64,000 nucleotides of DNA from Selenomonas sputigena_A (GCF_051603425.1 NZ_CP194411.1:930001-994000); one strand, 5' to 3'; shown: positions 25,052 through 33,774, counted from the stretch's first letter. Notes: generated by a model from the letters alone, not told the origin. Made by a program: numbers and translations.

Positions 25052-25705
25052 TTAGCCCTTCCTTCCCAGAATATTGTGCCGGAGCGCATAGTCAACAAGC
25101 TCGGAGTTCTGCGTGCAGCCGAGTTTCTGCATGAGGCGGGTCTTGTAGGTGGATACGGTCTTGATGGAGAGATAGAGCTTGTCGGCAATGGTCGAGAGCG
25201 AATAGCCGTGCACGATGAGTTCGAGGACTTCCTTTTCGCGCGGCGAGAGCTCGGCGCCTTCGGCGCATTCCCCGAGCGCGCTGTCGATGAGAAGCCCGGC
25301 CTCGCGCTCGCTTAGATAGCGGCCGCCCGCCGCGACGGTCCGAAGCGCGCGGAAGAGTTCGGCGTCGAGCGTATCCTTGCAGAGGTAGCCGTTCGCCCCC
25401 GCCTTGAGGCACTCGTATACGTACTGGCGCTCGCTGTGCATGGTCAGGACGAGGACGCGCATGTCCGGCTGCTGCTCCTTGAGACAGCGCAGGCACTCGA
25501 TGCCGCCCATGCCCGGCATGGAAAGATCGAGGAGCGCGATGTCAATCGGCACTTCACGCGCCTTCTGGAGAGCCTCCTCGCCGTCGGAGGCCTCGGCGAC
25601 GACAACGAAATCCTCCTCCGAGGAGAGAAGCAGCGAAAGCCCTTTGCGCAGCACGCGGTGATCGTCCGCGAGCAGGATGCGAAGCGGCTTTTTATTTTCC
25701 ATCAC
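25052..25705 (-). CDS. NarL/LuxR-type response regulator
   Basis: DNA-binding response regulator of 217 residues. Receiver domain with acidic pocket (ADDH about 14-17), phospho-acceptor Asp in ALLDLSMPGMGG (about 60), then a C-terminal LuxR helix-turn-helix (LSPREKEVLELIVHGYSLSTIA, in parts, about 155-200). It overlaps the histidine-kinase stop region by 14 nt, forming a two-component pair. The likely target is the transporter gene at 28264 (see findings). Confidence 0.93.
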   Translation of the reverse strand: MMENKKPLRILLADDHRVLRKGLSLLLSSEEDFVVVAEASDGEEALQKAREVPIDIALLDLSMPGMGGIECLRCLKEQQPDMRVLVLTMHSERQYVYECLKAGANGYLCKDTLDAELFRALRTVAAGGRYLSEREAGLLIDSALGECAEGAELSPREKEVLELIVHGYSLSTIADKLYLSIKTVSTYKTRLMQKLGCTQNSELVDYALRHNILGRKG

Positions 25706-26945
25706 GGTTCATCTCCTTTCGGCGCGGCAGACGGAGGAAAAGCCGCGTGCCTTTTCCCGGCGCACTTTCTATGGTGCAGCTGCCTTCGAGCAGCTCGGCG
25801 CGCTCCTTCATGCTCACGAGGCCGAGATGGCGGTCCAGGCGCGCGGCTTCCGCTGTTTCCCGCCGAAAACCTATGCCATCGTCGCTGATTTCAAGGGAAA
25901 GCTCCTTCTCGTTCAGGGAAAGCGTGACGCATACATGGCTCGCCTCGGCATGGCGCACGATGTTCGTCAGCCCTTCCTGCACAGAGCGGTAGGCGACAAG
26001 CGCCTGCACGCGGTCAAGCGCCCGGAAATCGCCTTCGGCGGCAAGGTTGATCTGCAGCTCCGGCTGCGTGCGGCGCAGCGTCTCAAGGTATTTTTCGATG
26101 GCGACGATGAGGCCGAGATCCTCGAGCAGCGGCGGATGAAGGTCGATAGCGAGATGCTTGAGCCCCTGGAGCGTCTCGTTCGTCAGGACGCGCGCCTCCT
26201 GCAGCAGTTCCCGCTGTTCGTCGGTCATCAGTTTGCTGTGCAGGATGCGCAGATAGGCGAGGATCGACACCATCGACTGGCTCGTTTCGTCGTGCAGGGC
26301 GCGGGAGATGCGCCGCCGCTCGTCCTCCCGTGCGGAAAAGAGCTGGCCGATGAGCCAGATGCGCAGGCGCTCCTTCTTCTCAAGCGCTTCCAGAAGCTTA
26401 GCATAGCGCGTCGCGAGAAAGGCGGCGAGCAGGGAGAGCAGCAGCAGCACGAGAAAAAGCTCCACGCCGCGCTGGCGTACGAGCGTGCGCGCCTCACGCT
26501 CCTCGAGGCCGATGCGCAGGTAGCCCGTGATGCCGTCATCGATGGGATAAAGAATCTCGCGAATCGGCCCCTCCGTGCTTCGGTAGACATGCGGCTCCGT
26601 ATCTTCCTTCGCCCGAAGCTGCGCCAATCCTTTGGGCAGACCGTCGGGGAAAGTGCTGGCAAGGATGCGTCCGTCGGGGTAGGTCACGAGGATGTAGCGC
26701 ACCTCGGGATTTTTCTCGAGCGTGCGCTGAAGCTGGTCGGAGATGGCGAAGCGATCGTCGAGCAGGATGTCGTTCGCGATGACTGCGCCGAGCGCCGAAG
26801 CGATCTCGCGGCCCGAGCGGTTCAGCCCGTCGATGAGCGTCGAACGCAGCGAACCGAGGAAAAAGGCGCCGAGCAGAAGGCCGCAGAAAAGCACCGTGCC
26901 GACGAGGAGGATGTTGAACCGAACGGTCAGAGTCTGCGCTTTCAT
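25692..26945 (-). CDS. Sensor histidine kinase, HisKA_3 family
   Basis: Membrane kinase of 417 residues. Membrane segments at about 9-31 and 160-180 enclose an extracytoplasmic sensor of about 130 residues. The HisKA_3 dimerisation motif RRRISRALHDETSQSM carries the phospho-acceptor His (about 224), followed by a HATPase_c domain (VQEGLTNIVRHAEA about 320; DDGIGF about 360; GLVSMKERAELL about 382). This NarX/UhpB-type architecture pairs with LuxR-type regulators. ATG at 26945 is 1 nt past the PhnD-like stop, so all three genes are co-translated. Confidence 0.93.
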   Translation of the reverse strand: MKAQTLTVRFNILLVGTVLFCGLLLGAFFLGSLRSTLIDGLNRSGREIASALGAVIANDILLDDRFAISDQLQRTLEKNPEVRYILVTYPDGRILASTFPDGLPKGLAQLRAKEDTEPHVYRSTEGPIREILYPIDDGITGYLRIGLEEREARTLVRQRGVELFLVLLLLSLLAAFLATRYAKLLEALEKKERLRIWLIGQLFSAREDERRRISRALHDETSQSMVSILAYLRILHSKLMTDEQRELLQEARVLTNETLQGLKHLAIDLHPPLLEDLGLIVAIEKYLETLRRTQPELQINLAAEGDFRALDRVQALVAYRSVQEGLTNIVRHAEASHVCVTLSLNEKELSLEISDDGIGFRRETAEAARLDRHLGLVSMKERAELLEGSCTIESAPGKGTRLFLRLPRRKEMNRDGK

Positions 26946-26946
26946 G

Positions 26947-27903
26947 TCACTCCCCCTGCAGCCGCTCATGCTCGAGATATTTCTGACGCAGCGGCTCATA
27001 AAGCGAGGCGTCGGGCGCGACGAAGCGGTCGATGACCGCCGCCTGCAGCACCGGGCGCATAGCCGCGTCGTTCGCCATTCCGTAGAAGATTTCGCGAAGG
27101 CGCGCCTTTTCCTCTTCCGGAAGATTCGCCCTCATAACGACGGGCCCTGTCGGCGCGACGGCGAGATCGCCGATGATGCGCACCTTTCCCGCCAGCTGAG
27201 GGTTCGTCTCGACGATATGATCGTAAATCTGGTTGTCGATGCTCGCGCCGTCCGCGAGATGGTTGGCGACGGCCCATATAGACTTGTCGTGGTGGTACGT
27301 GTAGAAGGTGCGGCTGAAGTACTGCTCCGGCGTCAAGCCCTCCTCCAGAAGCTGGTAATCGACGGCAAGCCGCCCCGAATGGCTCAGAGGATCGACGAAG
27401 GCGAAGGTGCGCCCCCGAAGCTCTGCGAAATCCTGAATGGAGCTGTCCGCCGCCACGATCAGGAAGGTGCGGTAAAGCACCGTGCCGCCCGTCTCCACCA
27501 TGGCAAGAAGCTCGATCGGCTCCTGCCCGCGATAGGCTGTATAAGCGCCCGTTGAAAGAAAAGCGATGTCGGCCTCGCCCGCCGCGACAAGCCGGTTCAG
27601 CTCCCCCGTGCTGCGCTTCTGCACGATGGCAGTCGGGCGGCCGATCTCCTCGGCGATATACTCTACCATGCGCTGGTAAGACTGGCGCGTTTCCTCCGGG
27701 CTCATGACAGGCGCGAAGGCAATGACGAGTGGCTTTGCCGCGCCCTCCTGCACCGCAGGCGTCTCGGCACGCCGCGAGAAGTCGATGAATCCCTGCTCAT
27801 CGGAACAGCCTGCCGCCAAGAGGCAGCAGAGTGCGCAAAAGAAAAGGGAGAAGCAGCGCACCAAGCCGGCCGCCGCCATCCTTCTCGCCGCCGTTCCTGC
27901 CAT
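26947..27903 (-). CDS. PhnD-like periplasmic binding lipoprotein
   Basis: Extracytoplasmic solute-binding protein of 318 residues. A long signal sequence ends in LLAAGC, with lipobox Cys at residue 33. The mature domain (about 55-305) matches the phosphate/phosphonate/phosphite (PhnD) cluster: LVIAFAPVMSPEE, ADIAFLSTGAYTAY, LRGRTFAFVDPLSHSG. No ABC permease or ATPase is adjacent; instead a kinase and regulator follow immediately. The protein is therefore probably a ligand-sensing partner for the kinase rather than an uptake component, as with AioX and TorT-type sensors. Confidence 0.88.
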   Translation of the reverse strand: MAGTAARRMAAAGLVRCFSLFFCALCCLLAAGCSDEQGFIDFSRRAETPAVQEGAAKPLVIAFAPVMSPEETRQSYQRMVEYIAEEIGRPTAIVQKRSTGELNRLVAAGEADIAFLSTGAYTAYRGQEPIELLAMVETGGTVLYRTFLIVAADSSIQDFAELRGRTFAFVDPLSHSGRLAVDYQLLEEGLTPEQYFSRTFYTYHHDKSIWAVANHLADGASIDNQIYDHIVETNPQLAGKVRIIGDLAVAPTGPVVMRANLPEEEKARLREIFYGMANDAAMRPVLQAAVIDRFVAPDASLYEPLRQKYLEHERLQGE

Positions 27904-27947
27904 CGCCGCTTCCCCCTTCTCCGATATATAGCCTGCTGTTTTCCTTC

Positions 27948-27953
27948 ATTATA
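27948..27953 (-). promoter_or_regulatory. -10 element for the PhnD-kinase-regulator operon
   Basis: Minus-strand TATAAT 45 nt before the PhnD-like start, with only a weak TGTAAG at the -35 position (27976-27971). Confidence 0.4.
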
Positions 27954-28075
27954 TCATATACGCCCCGCCTCTTACAGTACGGCAAGCGCATCGACGGAAA
28001 TACCGCCGGAAGAATCTGCTCTATGAAAGATATGGTGCGGTGCTGCAGACAACATCCTTTTGAACAGTCGAAAAA

Positions 28076-28146
28076 AGCCCTCCCGTTCCCCTGCGGCCAA
28101 ATTTCGCTCAAGCGAGATCCGGTCGGTATGCGAGGAACGGGGGGCT
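28076..28146 (-). repeat. Structured terminator-like repeat, copy B
   Basis: A 71-nt element with outer stem AGCCCTCCCGTTCC / GGAACGGGGGGCT and inner hairpin TCGC-TCAA-GCGA. On the minus strand it ends in TTTTTT, so it can terminate transcription from the transporter gene at 28264. It aligns with copies at 1363 and 32552. The remainder of the 360-nt gap between the transporter and phnD genes holds the phnD leader and no gene. Confidence 0.6.
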
Positions 28147-28263
28147 TTCATTGGTAAACTACACGCACAAACGTCTACTTTGTGGACATTGTGCGCCGGC
28201 GGGCAGATTCATCGCGTCAGCAGCTCTTTCTATGGCTTCTGCGCTGCAAAGGAAATCTGCCGT

Positions 28264-29616
28264 TTACGCTTCATCGTCCGGCTTCGCGTTCCAGACGAGG
28301 AGCGCGAGCAGCGTGGAGGCGAGAGCCGCGCCGACCCAGAACTCCGTCGCGTAGCCGAAATCATAAAGTTTCTCGCCGCCGATGACCGTAATCGTCATGA
28401 GCTTGCCCGTGACGAACTCCTGAATCGCGGCGCCCGCATAAGACAGGAGACCGATCATGCCCATGGCTGCGCCCGTGACGCGCTTCGGCACGATGTCAAC
28501 CGCCATGAGACCGCCCATGTAGCAAACGAGCGCGCCCATCGTGAAGCCATAGAAGGTCATGCAGAAGAGGTCGGTGTAGAACGACTGCGGCGCCCAGACG
28601 AAACCGGCGATCGAACCCGTGTAAAGCAAACCGTAGATGAGCGCCGGCATATTGCGCTTCGAATGGAAGAAGCGGTCGGAGATCCAGCCGCAGAGAAGCG
28701 CGCCGAAAATGCCCGCGACCTGCATATACGCCATGACGCCGGCCGCGCCCATCATCTCGTAGCCCTTATGGTGCGTGAGGTAAACGACGCCCCAGCTCTC
28801 CACCGCATAGCGGGCGATGTAGACGCAGAGCGACGAAAGGCCGAGGATCCAGACGGCGGGATTCTTGACGACGGCGTTCCACTGCATCGAGCCGACGGAG
28901 CGCGTCTTTTCCTCGTCCACCTGCGCCTGCGTCTTCTCGCCGTAAAGGACGGCGCCGTTCGGCAGGCCGCGCGTCTCGGGGCGGTCGCTCATGCCGAGGT
29001 AGATGAAGATCGTGCCGACGAGGGAGATGACGCCCGCTGCGATGAAGCCCATCGACCAGCTGTAGGCGGTGACGACAGCCGTAATCGCGAAATAGGCGAA
29101 GGAAGAACCGAGGTTGTGGCTCGTGAACCAAACGCCGTAAAGCGTTCCGCGCATCCGGTTGCTGAACCATTGGTTCAGGGAAACGATGGACGGCCCCGCG
29201 CCGTACGACTGGAACCAGCCATTGAGACCCCAGAGAACCGCAAGCGGCACAAAGGAGCTCACAAGACCCATGCCCGCCATGGTCGCGGATGACATAAAGA
29301 GACCAAACGCGAAAAACCGCTTGTTGTTCATGCGGTCGGCCAGGAAACTGTTCGTGAACTTGCCGAGGCCGTACGTCACGAAGAAAATCGAGCCGATGAT
29401 GCCGACCTGCGTCGCATCGACAACGCCGGAGTCAAGAAGCGGCTTCTTGATGACGGAATAACTCTGGCGGATGATGTAGTAGAAAGCATAGCCGATCGTG
29501 ATGGAAGCAAAGACGCGCCAACGCACGCTGTAGAAGATGCTCTTTGCTTTTTCCGCATCTGCAAGCGGCGGCGCATCCGGCCCTGTGAGGAAAAATTTGT
29601 TGAGAAAACCTAGCAT
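28264..29616 (-). CDS. MFS transporter of the organophosphate:phosphate antiporter type (UhpT/GlpT/PgtP-like)
   Basis: Twelve-helix inner-membrane transporter of 450 residues. N-terminal FYYIIRQSYSVIKKPLLDSG and the SYGAGPSIVSLNQWFSNRMRGTLYGVW region (in parts) match the OPA family, which exchanges sugar phosphates, glycerol phosphate or phosphoglycerate for phosphate. The central loop carries a charged stretch (EKTQAQVDEEKTR). It stands upstream of the PhnD-kinase-LuxR genes on the same strand, reminiscent of uhpABCT and pgtABCP. The substrate is unresolved. SD AAGGGGGAAG precedes the ATG. Confidence 0.88.
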   Translation of the reverse strand: MLGFLNKFFLTGPDAPPLADAEKAKSIFYSVRWRVFASITIGYAFYYIIRQSYSVIKKPLLDSGVVDATQVGIIGSIFFVTYGLGKFTNSFLADRMNNKRFFAFGLFMSSATMAGMGLVSSFVPLAVLWGLNGWFQSYGAGPSIVSLNQWFSNRMRGTLYGVWFTSHNLGSSFAYFAITAVVTAYSWSMGFIAAGVISLVGTIFIYLGMSDRPETRGLPNGAVLYGEKTQAQVDEEKTRSVGSMQWNAVVKNPAVWILGLSSLCVYIARYAVESWGVVYLTHHKGYEMMGAAGVMAYMQVAGIFGALLCGWISDRFFHSKRNMPALIYGLLYTGSIAGFVWAPQSFYTDLFCMTFYGFTMGALVCYMGGLMAVDIVPKRVTGAAMGMIGLLSYAGAAIQEFVTGKLMTITVIGGEKLYDFGYATEFWVGAALASTLLALLVWNAKPDDEA

Positions 29617-29802
29617 AAAAACTTCCCCCTTCTAAAAAATATTCGCACTTTCCAGGCCCTATAAATTCAGACGCAGATGAATACAGCTTGAAAAACATGC
29701 GAAGCCACGGAATGTATCCTATGTTGCTATTATTTCATATTGCTTGCATCCATACTAGCAGAAAACTTCTGATTCTTTGTAGGAATTTTTCGGACAAGAA
29801 AA

Positions 29803-29857
29803 GACCGCCGCCCGATCCATCCCCGTCCAACACGGAGATCCATCGGGCAGCGGCCCT
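29803..29857 (-). terminator. Terminator of htpX
   Basis: Stem GGCCGCTGCCCGAT / ATCGGGCGGCGGTC on the minus strand with a 27-nt loop, followed by TTTTC. Nothing else is seen between 29617 and 29891. Confidence 0.6.
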
Positions 29858-29891
29858 CTATCCAAAAACGGTCCCGGCAGGCGCTGCCGCC

Positions 29892-30770
29892 TCAGCGGGG
29901 GCTTCCCAAAAGCCTCGCCTGCTCCTCAAGGCGCGCGATGCGTTCAGCCGTCGCGGGATGCGTCGAGAAGAGGCTCATGAAGGCTTGCTTTGAGCCGGCG
30001 AGCGGATTGACGATGAAAAGATTGCTCGTCGCCGGACGCGCCTCGGCTCCGGCCAGCGGGCGCATATTCCTCGCGGCGTAGTCGATTTTTTCCAGCGCCC
30101 GCGCAAGAAAACGCGGATTGCCGCAGATCTCGCCGCCAAGCCGATCCGCCTCGTACTCCCTCGAGCGTGAAATGGCGAGCTGGATGAGCGTCGCCGCAAG
30201 AGGCGCAACGATTACGGCGACAAGTGTGCCGACAAGCCCGCCGCCCTCGTTCTCATTCGAACGTCCGCCGCCGAGAATCGCGCCCCACTGCGCCATGTAG
30301 GCAAGCATGGAAATCGCACTGCCCATGGCAGCCGCCACCGTCGAAATCAACGTATCGCGATGCTTGATATGCGAAAGCTCATGCGCGAGAACACCCGCAA
30401 GCTCCTCATACTCGAGCGTCTGCAGGATGCCGCGCGTGACGGCGACAGCCGCATGCGACGGATTGCGCCCCGTCGCGAAAGCATTCGGCGCATCGGAATC
30501 GATGATGCATACCTTCGGCATGGGAAGATCGGCGCGCGCCGCAAGCGTCTCCACAAGATGATAGAGATTCGGCGCATCCGCCGCCGCAATCGGTCGGGCG
30601 CCGTACATGCCGAGCACGATGCTGTCGCTGAACCAATAGGAGATGAAATTCATGGCCAAGGCGACGAAGAACATCAGAGCCGCGCCGGAACGGCCGCCCA
30701 CCGCACCGCCGAGGACGACGAGAAGCGCCATGAGGAGCGCCATCAACACAGCTGTTTTTATCGTATTCAT
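29892..30770 (-). CDS. htpX: Membrane zinc metalloprotease HtpX
   Basis: Heat-shock-type inner-membrane protease of 292 residues for quality control of membrane proteins. N-terminal membrane helices (about 5-25, 30-48), zinc motif HELSHIKHRD (about 129-138) and the third ligand Glu in SREYEADRLGGEI (about 210). The length matches the M48B family. ATG at 30770 has AAAGGAGG upstream. A terminator hairpin and a small reading frame lie in its leader (see 30767-30928). Confidence 0.95.
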   Translation of the reverse strand: MNTIKTAVLMALLMALLVVLGGAVGGRSGAALMFFVALAMNFISYWFSDSIVLGMYGARPIAAADAPNLYHLVETLAARADLPMPKVCIIDSDAPNAFATGRNPSHAAVAVTRGILQTLEYEELAGVLAHELSHIKHRDTLISTVAAAMGSAISMLAYMAQWGAILGGGRSNENEGGGLVGTLVAVIVAPLAATLIQLAISRSREYEADRLGGEICGNPRFLARALEKIDYAARNMRPLAGAEARPATSNLFIVNPLAGSKQAFMSLFSTHPATAERIARLEEQARLLGSPR

Positions 30771-30928
30771 AAAGAGATTCCTCCTTTCCGCATGGCCGCC
30801 CGTTTTTCCTTTGGAGCAAAAAAGACCCTGCCCCGGAAATTCATTGGGACAAGGTCTTGCACATTCGTATCGGTCATGCGCCGCAGCAGCCATACCGCCG
30901 TCCAGCGCAGTTTCTCGGGGCTGACCAT
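30767..30928 (-). CDS. Possible leader peptide upstream of htpX
   Basis: A 53-codon frame starts with ATG at 30928, about 7 nt after a TATAAT (30940-30935), so it would be translated leaderless or nearly so. It ends in a TGA that overlaps the htpX ATG by 4 nt. It contains the terminator hairpin of 30822-30858. There is no Shine-Dalgarno site and no similarity that I recognise. It may be chance. Confidence 0.25.
   Translation of the reverse strand: MVSPEKLRWTAVWLLRRMTDTNVQDLVPMNFRGRVFFAPKEKRAAMRKGGISL
30822..30858 (-). terminator. Terminator between the coiled-coil gene and htpX
   Basis: AAGACCTTGTCCC / GGGGCAGGGTCTT stem on the minus strand followed by TTTTTT. It lies downstream of the 31032 gene but also between the -10 at 30940 and htpX, so it could attenuate htpX. 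Confidence 0.65.
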
Positions 30929-30934
30929 GAGTTC

Positions 30935-30940
30935 ATTATA
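30935..30940 (-). promoter_or_regulatory. -10 element upstream of htpX
   Basis: TATAAT preceded by CTTTGG; no strong -35. Confidence 0.4.
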
Positions 30941-31031
30941 CCAAAGCCGTCTGCCCTTAGCAAGGAGAAAATGTCAAAAGGTCAAAATAAACTTCGGCAC
31001 GAACGGCAGGCTGCCTGCGCCTGCTGCTTCC

Positions 31032-31526
31032 TCAGCCGCGCTTCTCCGCCAGCTTCTGCTGCTGCTTTGCAAGATCCAACAGCGCGGCCTGGCGTTCGCG
31101 GCGCTCGCGCTCAATGCGCGCGGCAACATCCTCCGCCTGCGCCTCTTCCTCCTCCACCGTATGCTTGGCGACCTCAAGGATATCCGCCTGCGCCTGAGTT
31201 CTGTCGCCCGCAATGCGCGCGGCAATCTCCTCAGGAGACTCTTCCGCGCCGGACGCCCCTCCGCCGGCCTCCGCTGCAGCCGCCTTTTCCTCGGCCTCCT
31301 TGGCCGCCCTTTCCTCCGCTTCCTTGGCTGCCTTTTCCGCCGCAGCCTTCTTCTCCATCTTGGCGATTTCCTTTTTCAGCTTTTTCCGCACCTGCTCAGG
31401 CAAATGCTTCTGCCATTCCATCGGGTCTACCTCAATCAGCCGAGGTTCCTCGACAAGTTCCTCCAGTTCAATCATGTGATTGCCCATGAAAACCTTCTTG
31501 CCTGTCCTCGTCTGCTCCTTTTCCAT
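31032..31526 (-). CDS. Hypothetical coiled-coil protein
   Basis: About 164 residues, no signal peptide. An ordered N-terminus (HMIELEELVEEPRLIEVDPMEWQ in parts, about 18-40) precedes a strongly charged Ala/Glu/Lys coiled coil (about 48-90). A Gly/Ala hinge and a second helical segment (about 105-160) follow. The ATG at 31526 has GGGGG about 9 nt upstream, whereas the ATG at 31535 abuts that site. Family not recognised. Between 31536 and 31860 I see no convincing gene, only a possible rightward promoter near 31750. Confidence 0.6.
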   Translation of the reverse strand: MEKEQTRTGKKVFMGNHMIELEELVEEPRLIEVDPMEWQKHLPEQVRKKLKKEIAKMEKKAAAEKAAKEAEERAAKEAEEKAAAAEAGGGASGAEESPEEIAARIAGDRTQAQADILEVAKHTVEEEEAQAEDVAARIERERRERQAALLDLAKQQQKLAEKRG

Positions 31527-31860
31527 GGCATTCATCCCCCATCCGTTGGATTTTTCCTCACATTGCCCATCCTATAGCTGAACGGAATCTTTCGCACAGC
31601 TCGTTTCTGTGCAGCCCGTCAAACATGTCACATTCATGCATTCTTAATATATTCCCCATGCGACCCCGAAAATCCTCTCCTAGCGGCAGAAAATTTTCCG
31701 CAAAATCCGCTCCCACCTGCATTTTGATACAGTACAACAAAAGCTGCGTTTATGATAGAATGATAAAAAAGCATCACCCTCTGCTTAAAATCTCTTTCCA
31801 ACCTTATGAAAGCCGTGACGAATCCGCGGCAAACCATACAAAAGAAAGGAGGAATGAACC

Positions 31861-32403
31861 ATGAAGCGCGCTCTTTTGTTTGTCCCCGTGATTATCCTTC
31901 TCTTCTTTGTCGGCATAGCCGCCGGTCTTTTTCTCGGGGCGCCTCCAGGACGCGAGACCGGCACGCAAGTGACCGAGGATCCTGAAAAAAGCCCGCGCTA
32001 CGCCTTCTCCTACCGCCATGCGAACTGGAGCGACTATGTGGATATAGAAAGCATCCAAGTCACGCCCGGCTACGAGGGGAAAAAAGGTCTCTGCTTCACC
32101 TACATCGCCGACATCGTGACCGTCATCGAGGAAAACGGCAAAAAATCCCACGTCCTCTCACGCCAGACCTTCCGTCTCGCTTCGGACAAAAACGCCTCTC
32201 CCGAATTCTGGGATTCCGCCAAAGGCTGCTACCGCCTCTTCCCCTACTATGCGGAACGCTCCATCAAGGACTTCATCGAGAAAAACGGCTACACAGCTTA
32301 CGTCGGGGAGTACGAGCCAAGACTCTACCACGCCTTCAAAGTCATTTACGAAAAAGACACCGGCAAACCCTTCCGCGACGGCATGAGGGGCAAATCCCTG
32401 TAA
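31861..32403 (+). CDS. Hypothetical membrane-anchored protein
   Basis: A 180-residue protein with one N-terminal membrane segment (residues 5-26) and no lipobox, followed by an extracytoplasmic domain. Aromatic-rich motifs include RYAFSYRHANWSDYVDIESI (about 46-65) and FWDSAKGCYRLFPYYAER (about 117-134). A strong AAAGGAGG site precedes the ATG. It is monocistronic and is followed by structured element C. Function unknown. Confidence 0.65.
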   Translation: MKRALLFVPVIILLFFVGIAAGLFLGAPPGRETGTQVTEDPEKSPRYAFSYRHANWSDYVDIESIQVTPGYEGKKGLCFTYIADIVTVIEENGKKSHVLSRQTFRLASDKNASPEFWDSAKGCYRLFPYYAERSIKDFIEKNGYTAYVGEYEPRLYHAFKVIYEKDTGKPFRDGMRGKSL

Positions 32404-32551
32404 GGGAAGTTTTCATCCGGCATGGCGCTGCGAACTTTCAAACCTACATTTATGAAACAGCATGTGGCGACGAGAGAGAAAGCCGCCTGCCCACTGCCTG
32501 AAACATTGTTCGACGCTGCACATAAGCGACGCATTTCAGGCAACATCCAGA

Positions 32552-32625
32552 AGCCCGCCCGTTCACCTTCAAACTAAAGTTTCGCCCAAGCGAAGCGCAT
32601 CGGTTTTTAAGTGGACGGACGGGTT
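32552..32625 (+). repeat. Structured terminator-like repeat, copy C
   Basis: A 74-nt element with outer arms AGCCCGCCCGTTCAC / GTGGACGGACGGGTT, inner hairpin TTCGC-CCAA-GCGAA and a TTTT tail on the plus strand. It follows the 31861 gene. It aligns with copies at 1363 and 28076. Apart from it, 32404-32735 shows nothing coding. Confidence 0.55.
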
Positions 32626-32735
32626 TTCATCTGCCAGTTCCTGTACCCGCACTGAATATCACGGTACCATAAGCAAATCTTCGCTCATACCGGCTGCTTT
32701 TCTTTTCGCATACTGCCTCCTGCCCATCCCCTATA

Positions 32736-32744
32736 TGCTATAAT
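32736..32744 (+). promoter_or_regulatory. Extended -10 promoter
   Basis: TGCTATAAT, 31 nt before the NdpA-type gene; the same form as the tex promoter. Confidence 0.45.
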
Positions 32745-32775
32745 AGATTCTAGAATCATAAAAAGGCGGTGCAAT

Positions 32776-33774
32776 ATGACCATCATCGACAAGGCGGTGC
32801 TTCATATCCTTGATGCGGCGGGCTCTTCGCTTCTTTCGGCGGCGGAGCTGCCGCTCGCGGGCGAGACGAGCGAATATCTCCTCGCACATATCGAGAAGAG
32901 CCGCAAAAGTCCCGACAAGAAGGCGGGGACGTTTTACGAGGACAGCGAGTGCCAGAAGGAAATCGCCGCCTATCTTGCGGGCGAGAAGGATTTTCTCGCC
33001 TTTTCGCGCACGCTTGCGGAGAGCTTTCTGCGTGCGTTTTCCCATGCGGCGGAGGCGGCGAGCATGCTGCTCTTCGTGCTCGAAGTGCACGAAGATGAGC
33101 GGCGCGAGCTTGTGATCTTTCTCTGCCGCAGCCATGCAGGCTTTTCGCCCGCCGTTGTCGATACCGAGAACGGGCTTTCGGCGGAGCTTTCGGCATGCAG
33201 CTCCCTTTTGCCGAGCGCTTCGGCGACGATGGACGAGTTTGCCTTCGTCGATCTCGCGACGCTTGCCGTCCATGTGCGCGCCAAGCGCTACACCGTCGAC
33301 GGCAACGCCATCTTCGTGCTGCCCGAGCTTGTCTTGGAATGCGGACAGGCACCGTCAGCACGCGAGGCGCTCAAGAAGGCGAGCGATACGGCGAAGAAGG
33401 TTGCCGAGGCCTATGGCGGCGATACCGTAGAGACGGCGGCGGCCGTCAAGTCCTTCGTCGCGAACGAACTTGCCGAAAAGGATGCGGTGAACCCCTTCGA
33501 GGCAGGACGTGAGGTATTCAAGGGCAATCCTGCCATGCAGGCGGACTATGAGCAGACAATCGAGGAAGCCGGCTTCGCCAAGCCTGTGGAGATGGACAAG
33601 GAGTCGATCCTCAAGAAGATGAAGAGCCACAAGCTCAAGACGGACACGGGCATCGAGCTTGTGATCCCGACGGACTACTTCGACAACACGGAATTCATCG
33701 AGTTCCGCCGCAGCGAGGACGGCACGATCTCCATCACGCTGAAGCAGATCCAGAATATCGTCAATCGAGGGTGA
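32776..33774 (+). CDS. Nucleoid-associated protein of the NdpA/YejK family
   Basis: DNA-associated 37-kDa-type protein of 332 residues. The N-terminal MTIIDKAVLHILD, the EDSECQKEIAAYL segment and the C-terminal KTDTGIELVIPTDYFDN (about 288-304) followed by IEF and the TLKQIQN end are typical of the family, whose members bind the nucleoid and whose molecular role is unclear. SD AAAGGCGG. It is monocistronic. Confidence 0.82.
   Translation: MTIIDKAVLHILDAAGSSLLSAAELPLAGETSEYLLAHIEKSRKSPDKKAGTFYEDSECQKEIAAYLAGEKDFLAFSRTLAESFLRAFSHAAEAASMLLFVLEVHEDERRELVIFLCRSHAGFSPAVVDTENGLSAELSACSSLLPSASATMDEFAFVDLATLAVHVRAKRYTVDGNAIFVLPELVLECGQAPSAREALKKASDTAKKVAEAYGGDTVETAAAVKSFVANELAEKDAVNPFEAGREVFKGNPAMQADYEQTIEEAGFAKPVEMDKESILKKMKSHKLKTDTGIELVIPTDYFDNTEFIEFRRSEDGTISITLKQIQNIVNRG

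Noticed and set aside
30825..30940. Candidate small RNA (for example SRP RNA) between a TATAAT and a terminator
   Set aside because: The size would fit, but the conserved GGAAGG/AGCAG core of SRP RNA is absent and the sequence reads as an open frame coupled to htpX.
31557..31740. 60-codon minus-strand frame upstream of the coiled-coil gene
   Set aside because: Somewhat protein-like, but it has no Shine-Dalgarno site or promoter and no family I recognise; left as non-coding.
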